Shown one piece after another: positions 59,501 to 64,000 of a stretch of DNA of 64,000 nucleotides. The notes under the pieces are model-generated. The model was not told where the DNA came from, ran no database searches, and saw only the letters and a list, made by a program, of their open reading frames with translations. The stretch comes from Jacaranda mimosifolia (Eukaryota; Streptophyta; Magnoliopsida; Lamiales; Bignoniaceae): NCBI GenBank assembly GCA_018894105.1, contig CM032117.1, positions 40,658,501-40,722,500 of the forward strand. Reading direction: 5' to 3'. A program made the position numbers and the translations under genes. Each line of letters begins with the position of its first letter. The stretch's first letter is position 1.

Positions 59501-62500
59501 GCACAGTGCATTCCCTATGTGCTTAATGGCCTGATGACATTGGAAGTGGTAAAATTATTTAAATAATCATGTAAGTCATTTATCATGTATCCACTGCCTA
59601 GTCCCTTGTGTGCAACAAACGTGCACCACTTCCACCTGTAGTTGCCACCTACTACATGCCCGAAAAAAATTTCATTGCATCTGTGAGAAGGCAACGAATG
59701 ACAGAAAAAACATTTTCACATGTATTCATGTCTAAGGGAACCTATATGCTGGGAAAAAAAAGGTTTTATGTTGATTAAAATGGAGGATAGAAGTTGAACA
59801 TGGAAGACAAAATTGTAGACTAAGATGTCCCCTATCACAAGCAGCACAAAATGAAATTACTTTCTCACGAGGATTGCTCTCCTATTAGATTATACATCAG
59901 CAAGTGGTACCCAAAAACCATGAGTCTTGGTCCATAAGGACGCAATAAAGCAAATGTTGGTGCTGAAGAAAATACTTTACTATTGATAAGTTTTGCGTTC
60001 TTCGGATAGAACATGCACCAATACAAGGAAAAATAATATTTACTCAAACACCTTTTCTTTGATTTCTTACCAAATAATGCATCTTCTCCAATGAACAAGG
60101 AACTGCAAAATCCTTCCCTTAAGTTTGAAACAACCTTTTGCATGATTGCCTTGGGCATTCACCATATAAGAAAAGATCATGATTATCATTTATTTTGCTT
60201 CGAAGTATACAATTGCCAGGAAAAATCACCTGTGTGCTCCTTTATTTTCTGACTCGCTCTTAAGACTTTTCAGAGCCATGGACCATATAAATTCTTTTCC
60301 CCCAGTCGGCTCTTTAGGTTTCCTAGTCCCTGCACCATTGATGATTAATAATATGAGAAAAGAATTCTTACAGTTACAGAAGCAAGAAGCCTCAAAACTC
60401 CACACCTTCAGATAGCCAGAGAGTTGAGAATCCTACCTTCTGGAAGTGCTTGCAGCTACAGGCTTAGTTGTCAGTTTTCTATTTTCAGGTTAAAAGGGGA
60501 AAAAAAAAATTGCACAGGTGTTGCTATACAAAGCAATTGATTGGAGTTCTGGTTGTTTTAGATGTTGAAACAACCTTTTGTTATCTGTGGTTCAGGAATT
60601 TTTATGTTTAGATGTATCTTTATTTTGCTTCAATGGTGGTGTATGAATCTTAATGGTTTGTTAGTTTGTTAATGGGGAAAGCAGGTATTTATAAGAAAAG
60701 ATTGAGAAGTTATGAATCCCATTGAGGCCACCTTACTTTATTGAACACGAGATGACTGCTAACATGTTTTGTAAGTCCATTCTGTGGAATTCAATAATTG
60801 AATTCCTGCAATAAAACATAGTTCTCATCCTAGCGAGCCTGGAAGTATCCAAAAAAGACTAAGACTACACTGCAAAATTGTAGTGCTTTTCCTCTAAGGA
60901 AATTGCAGCAGTAAATATGCGACTTATTTGTTTGTATCTGTTATTCACGTTTTACCATGAAACCTTGGCATTGACCAAGAAGTGCCCCATCATGGTCCAA
61001 AGCTTCTCAGAACTTGTGTCTTTTGACCTTTTCAATATTAATGGTCTTCCATCTTTTCTGAAATACCTTTGTTCATGCTGTCTTGGTTCTGTGCTGTGTT
61101 TTTCATATAGGTTGAAAGCAGTCTTCATATCCTTTTCATTTGGATGCTGCTTTTAATTAACTAGATTTCAGCTTCGAAAATATATTTTCTGATATTTTAG
61201 CATTTGTTTCTGTGTTGGTTGCGGTGCAGGATTTTATGAGTGGGAGAACCCTGTTTCGGAATATAATGGGTATTGTTTTACCAGGAGTCAATTTTCTAAT
61301 CACTGAACGTACAAATCAAATTTATGGGCACCTCCTCGAGAAGTCTCTTCTGCTTTCTTTGGAAATCATTATTCTTGTTATGGAAAAAGATTCAGTTGTT
61401 TCTGATTTCTGGCGCCCTCTGTATCAGGTGCTTTTCGCTCACTATTGTCAGTAAAGTTCTCCAGTAACTTGTTTTATCCCAGACTTCAAATGATGACTGT
61501 TTTCAAAAGATTTTTCTGTGATAATATGTCTGGTAATTACTGTTTCTCTAAACAGGTTGCTTTCCATAAGTTCCATAATAGCTTACTTATGAATTTCCTT
61601 ATCAAAGTTAATATGGCTAAATTGAAGTCATTAAAGATATTGAGATGTAAAACTGTAAGTACAAATTCAGTTTATATCTCAATCGATGGTTTAAATTAAT
61701 GCTCAATTTCTAATAATTTGGATTTAGTTTATGGGTGCCTCATTTCATGCTAATATGTTTAATAAGTTGCACTCTTTCAGTAATCTCTTGATAAGTTCAA
61801 TTTCTTATGATGGATATCTCTGTAAACATTTTACATGTAGATAAGGTAGCCCTACCTACCATCTCCCTCCTTTTGGGGACAAGAACTTGATGAAAAAGTT
61901 GTGCACAATTATGAGTTGTCAGCTCTTGCTTGTAGAGTGGATAAACTAAAATCCTAACATGGAGTTTTGACATCAATGATCTCTGAAACTCTGATATGGC
62001 CTACATTTACTTATTCTTAATGTATATCTTATAATGGAGAGTATGGAATGATTATCTGTTTGCATGCCAAACCGATAATTAAGCTTTCCAGTGCTTTTGT
62101 CAGTCCATCCTTTCTCTTGTTCGCAAGTTTCAAATGGTCCCTTAAATATTTAATTGCCTATAGTATCATGTATATCTGTCTTCAAGCTGATACATCATTC
62201 ATTTGAAAGCTGGGACCTTACATGGAGATTTCCATAATTGTTTCTTCAATGCAGCCTTTGGATGTCATTCTCTCTCAGGATCATAATCAAATTATAGCTT
62301 TACTGGAATATGTCAGATATGATTTTGAGTCGCAGATTCAGCTATGCTCCATCAAAATCTTGAGCATTCTAAGGCAATCCTTCCATTTTCTGTCTCCTTT
62401 GTCTTCACCTATGATTATTATCTTTTGTTGATAGTGCGTTGTGGCTACAATAAGTTGTCTTATTGCATGCAGTTCTCGTATGGTTGGGCTCTCACAGTTG

Positions 62501-62623
62501 CTATTGAAATCCAATTCTGCGAATGGCCTGATTGAGGATTATGCTGCCTGCTTAGAGCTACGATCTGAAGAGTGTCAAATTATTGAAGACAGCAGTGTAG
62601 ATCCTGGTGTACTAATTATGCAA
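35581..62623 (+). CDS. NUP205: Nucleoporin NUP205, 5' half (21 exons, continues beyond the window)
   Basis: Large alpha-helical scaffold nucleoporin of the nuclear pore inner ring (Nup186/192/205 family). Exons: 35581-35721, 36304-36399, 37842-37916, 38201-38305, 38386-38496, 42057-42216, 42826-42911, 44954-45076, 45161-45388, 46955-47044, 49724-49885, 52626-52742, 52847-53053, 57086-57187, 57315-57458, 57887-58017, 58097-58213, 58340-58463, 61230-61427, 62255-62373, 62473-62623. They sum to 2787 nt = 929 codons with every phase matching. This is about half of the usual plant length (about 1840 aa), and exon 21 ends at a good GT donor, so the rest lies downstream. The start ATG opens with MVSPEQLLSV and follows a short GC-richer 5' UTR. 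Recognisable blocks include EIFRLAAGLWYTE, FRFIYDHVFGPF, LLPGV-type VLPGVNFLITERTNQIYG and DFWRPLYQPLDV. Intron 20 appears to be GC-AG. No disabling lesion is seen. Identification rests on recall of the plant family; the exon phases support it independently. Confidence 0.93.
35722..37841. other. NUP205 introns 1 and 2
   Basis: Intron 1 is 35722-36303 and contains the phrase acaattggaggaaatttcag repeated at about 35940 and 36061. Intron 2 is 36400-37841 and contains the 84-bp duplication. No inserted gene. Confidence 0.8.
36496..36663. repeat. 84-bp tandem duplication in NUP205 intron 2
   Basis: Two head-to-tail copies (36496-36579 and 36580-36663), starting cctttggatcctacag and ending gtaaagataatga, with a single visible difference (ctgactgcg against ctgacagcg). 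It looks recent. Confidence 0.9.
40688..41037. mobile_element. MITE copy B in NUP205 intron 5
   Basis: About 350 bp, from gcgcccgtttggtttcattt to ataaagccaaaggggctg, same family as copies A and C. It holds a CT dinucleotide run at about 40849-40871. Confidence 0.75.
40849..40871. repeat. (CT)n microsatellite
   Basis: Inside MITE copy B. Confidence 0.85.
43166..44303. mobile_element. Possible terminal-inverted-repeat element in NUP205 intron 7
   Basis: The left part tgattggtatgcaagaata and the reverse complement of the right part (cgttcttgtatatcaagcat) are alike. Subterminal gaatgacattccc on the left meets catcattcctttccc on the right. The centre is AT-rich and non-coding. It occupies over half of the 2.04-kb intron (42912-44953). 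Confidence 0.45.
45389..46954. other. NUP205 intron 9
   Basis: AT-rich with a 19-base C run at 46730-46748. Several open frames of 80-149 codons are not supported by any family or by splice-phase continuity. Confidence 0.75.
46730..46748. repeat. C homopolymer
   Basis: 19 C in a row in NUP205 intron 9. It generates a spurious poly-Pro frame. Confidence 0.85.
47045..49723. other. NUP205 intron 10 (2.7 kb)
   Basis: Contains the Mutator-like MITE at 48003-49110. The rest is AT-rich with no gene recognised. Confidence 0.75.
48003..49110. mobile_element. Mutator-like MITE in NUP205 intron 10
   Basis: The left end gtttggcataattacagaaa with cctccatg further in, and the right end, whose reverse complement reads ctgaggctgggtggaatac then gatacccc and aataattacgctaac, form imperfect inverted repeats. 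The phrase type (ctgaggtttggcataattac) recurs in many plant non-autonomous Mutator elements. The interior has a C-rich segment at 48370-48560 and TA microsatellite at about 48640-48690. No target duplication confirmed. Confidence 0.5.
49886..52625. other. NUP205 intron 11 (2.7 kb)
   Basis: Contains a possible lone MULE-type end at about 50527-50600 and the small MITE at 51688-51978. No gene recognised. Confidence 0.75.
51688..51978. mobile_element. Small Mutator-like MITE in NUP205 intron 11
   Basis: The left end gtgaattacaattacctcct with aagcctcgggg, and the reverse complement of the right end (acctcgggggttgtatatgt), form an inverted repeat; inner words cccaagagggtatta and caatgagggagtattt also pair. 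About 290 bp, non-coding. A related single end (aggtttggcctaaatacg) lies at about 50552 in the same intron without a clear partner. Confidence 0.5.
53054..57085. other. NUP205 intron 13 (4.0 kb)
   Basis: The longest intron in the window. Mostly AT-rich. 53535-53801 on the minus strand is an 88-codon open frame unusually rich in Trp (listed separately). 54440-54850 and 55060-55330 have short open frames with no recognised family. Confidence 0.7.
53535..53801 (-). other. Trp-rich open reading frame of unknown origin in NUP205 intron 13
   Basis: 88 codons opening from a GTG-type start and ending TGWWPVR before a stop. It has seven Trp and coding-like words (KTLNISVFELTYWNN, SWFAQEYTPNGQVSCKPIWR, CAPVKYMWPMKVG). 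The base composition is more balanced than the surrounding intron, which suggests an inserted coding fragment. I do not recognise the family, and no continuation was found on either side. Confidence 0.3.
58464..61229. other. NUP205 intron 18 (2.8 kb)
   Basis: Contains a region of mixed composition at 58880-60420 with a 97-codon minus-strand open frame (59865-60158) that matches no family I know. No inverted-repeat ends were found. Confidence 0.65.
62374..62472 (+). other. GC-AG intron 20 of NUP205
   Basis: Exon 20 ends ...ATT CTA AG and the next bases are GCAATC, a GC donor. The acceptor is ttgcatgcag at 62472. Joining gives SILSSRMVGL, the continuity expected in this family, and the phase fits. 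A GT 20 nt downstream (ctgtctcc) would also keep phase but would add about seven unlikely residues. Confidence 0.65.
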
Positions 62624-64000
62624 GTAAGGCCTTTTTTCTCTCTCTTCCATTTCTTTTCTTTGCATTTACTTTGGAAGTACCATCTTTTAGCCTGAATTAC
62701 TTTCAAGAAATAAGTTGGATCAGGAATCAATATTCTACTTTCTGAGAGGAAAGTCCATGGGGAAAAATCACAGTGCAGACATTATCAAAATACTCACTGA
62801 AATTTGATGTGCTCATTATATTCATAATTATTGTCATATGGCCCCAGTCGAATGCAGTTAGCTCATAATCTAAAATATGTTAGCTTGGGCAAACGTGGGT
62901 CAGGTTTTTTATGGGTTTGGGTAGTTCATGTTGCTGAATTTTCGGCTACTAAATTGTTCAAATTGAACTGATTCACAGTAATGCCAGTATCAGTAACTTT
63001 GGTACTGATGAGATTACTGGTAATTCTGTTTTGTTTTGCTTTATTTATTTTTTGCCCTTTCCTTTTAAAGTTCTGGAATGCGCAGCTTGCTGAAACTTGT
63101 ACAAACTGTCAGTACTTCTAATCTGTCATAACTCACCAAGTCATAATAAGACTAACCGAAACACACAGCCCAGGATGATGTTAACTGAGAAATACAAGTC
63201 TCAGTTTTATATATAGTAAGCAGAGGCTAAGATATGGCAGTGAGAAAGGAGAGACAGAGGGAAAAAGAGGCACCAACGATACGGTGGAGCTGAGGAGGTG
63301 AGACAGCTGCAGCCTCTGTCCTGGTGTTAAGGGGGGAGAGGCAGCAGTGAGGTTGTGGGAGGTCTGGAGGAGAAATGGAGAGAAAGGTGGATGGATACAG
63401 TGTAGTTGGAAGAGCTCTGGAGGAGAGGGTCGACAGAGATCAAGGAGCTGAAGTGGGAGTTGGGAGATGAGCAGCGTCAGAGGAATGAAAATGAATGGAC
63501 AATCAAATCCTGCAACTCATTTTCATGTTTTTACATTATTATTTTAAGGGAACAATACAATAAAACCTTTACAATGAACTTTTTATACGAACTTCCCATG
63601 AAAATAGTTGTAAATCTGAAAAAACTCCAACTCTCATTGCAAAATCTTCAACCTTTGCAATAAACTTTTAGTTTTACTTTTTCTAAATCCAGGAAACCCA
63701 TAAAAATAGTTCTCAATCCTTTAAGCCACTCCAACACTTTTCTCTAGCAACATTAAGATTTTGTAATTTTGGATTAAATTACCTTGGGGCTTGTTAGGGT
63801 AGAAGTTTTTAGGTTTTAGATTGATAAATAATAAATTATATTAAAGAGAATTTCAATTTTCTTTTTAATATTGGATGTATTGAAGAAAAATCTTTAACTT
63901 TAGAATTGCATTAAAGATGTTTAAAAATAAATAATGAATTTGAATAGTTTTAGATTACAATTAAATTGAGAAAATAAAAACTTTCTACATTTTCAGAAGA
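62624..64000. other. NUP205 intron 21 (5' part)
   Basis: No exon of NUP205 was found between the donor at 62624 and the window end. 63230-63480 is a purine-rich, GC-richer patch (gagaaaggagagacagaggg and similar) that differs from the rest of the intron and may be an insertion, but no repeat ends were seen. Confidence 0.55.

Noticed and set aside
59865..60158. 97-codon minus-strand frame in NUP205 intron 18
   Set aside because: No family was recognised and no flanking coding signal or element ends were seen.

Overview
The window is nuclear DNA of a flowering plant, most likely a eudicot. It is AT-rich, has long AT-rich introns with GT-AG borders, many microsatellites and nested plant-type transposable elements. 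Both intact protein genes are recognisable plant genes. The species cannot be fixed from the sequence.

Layout. 1-7800: repeat-derived DNA with a decayed Ty3/gypsy gag fragment (about 1360-2740), a GAA microsatellite, two stretches that look like CACTA-type transposon ends, and a 773-bp foldback element at 4551-5323. 7847-14147, minus strand: a complete five-exon NADPH-dependent 2-alkenal reductase gene of 350 codons, with a TATA box just upstream and a MITE in intron 1. 14260-22900: intergenic repeats, including hAT-like MITEs, a decayed gag-like domain at 18.4-18.9 kb and a 2.4-kb Mutator-like element with a perfect 9-bp target-site duplication (19801-22250) that carries another element inside it. 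22896-34678: an 11.8-kb Mutator-like element (MULE) that landed inside a MITE and split it in two. 34902-35361: a MITE just upstream of the second gene. 35581 to beyond the window end, plus strand: the 5' half of the nucleoporin gene NUP205 (21 exons, 929 codons here), whose introns hold several more small elements.

The 11.8-kb MULE is the most unusual object. It carries two decayed genes that converge from its two ends. One is a MuDR-type transposase with a PB1-like N-terminus, DDE domain and SWIM finger (plus strand, 23291-28560). The other is a DUF1985/Ulp1-like gene (minus strand, 34323 to about 29170). Four arrays of diverged tandem repeats, together about 6 kb, fill introns of these genes and the gap between them. 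The arrays have different repeat units but share a short core that reads approximately TRTACTNCA. Both genes have stops and frameshifts, so the element is unlikely to be autonomous now.

The two cellular genes are unrelated in function: one detoxifies reactive carbonyls in the cytosol, the other builds the inner ring of the nuclear pore. Nothing in the window suggests that they work together.
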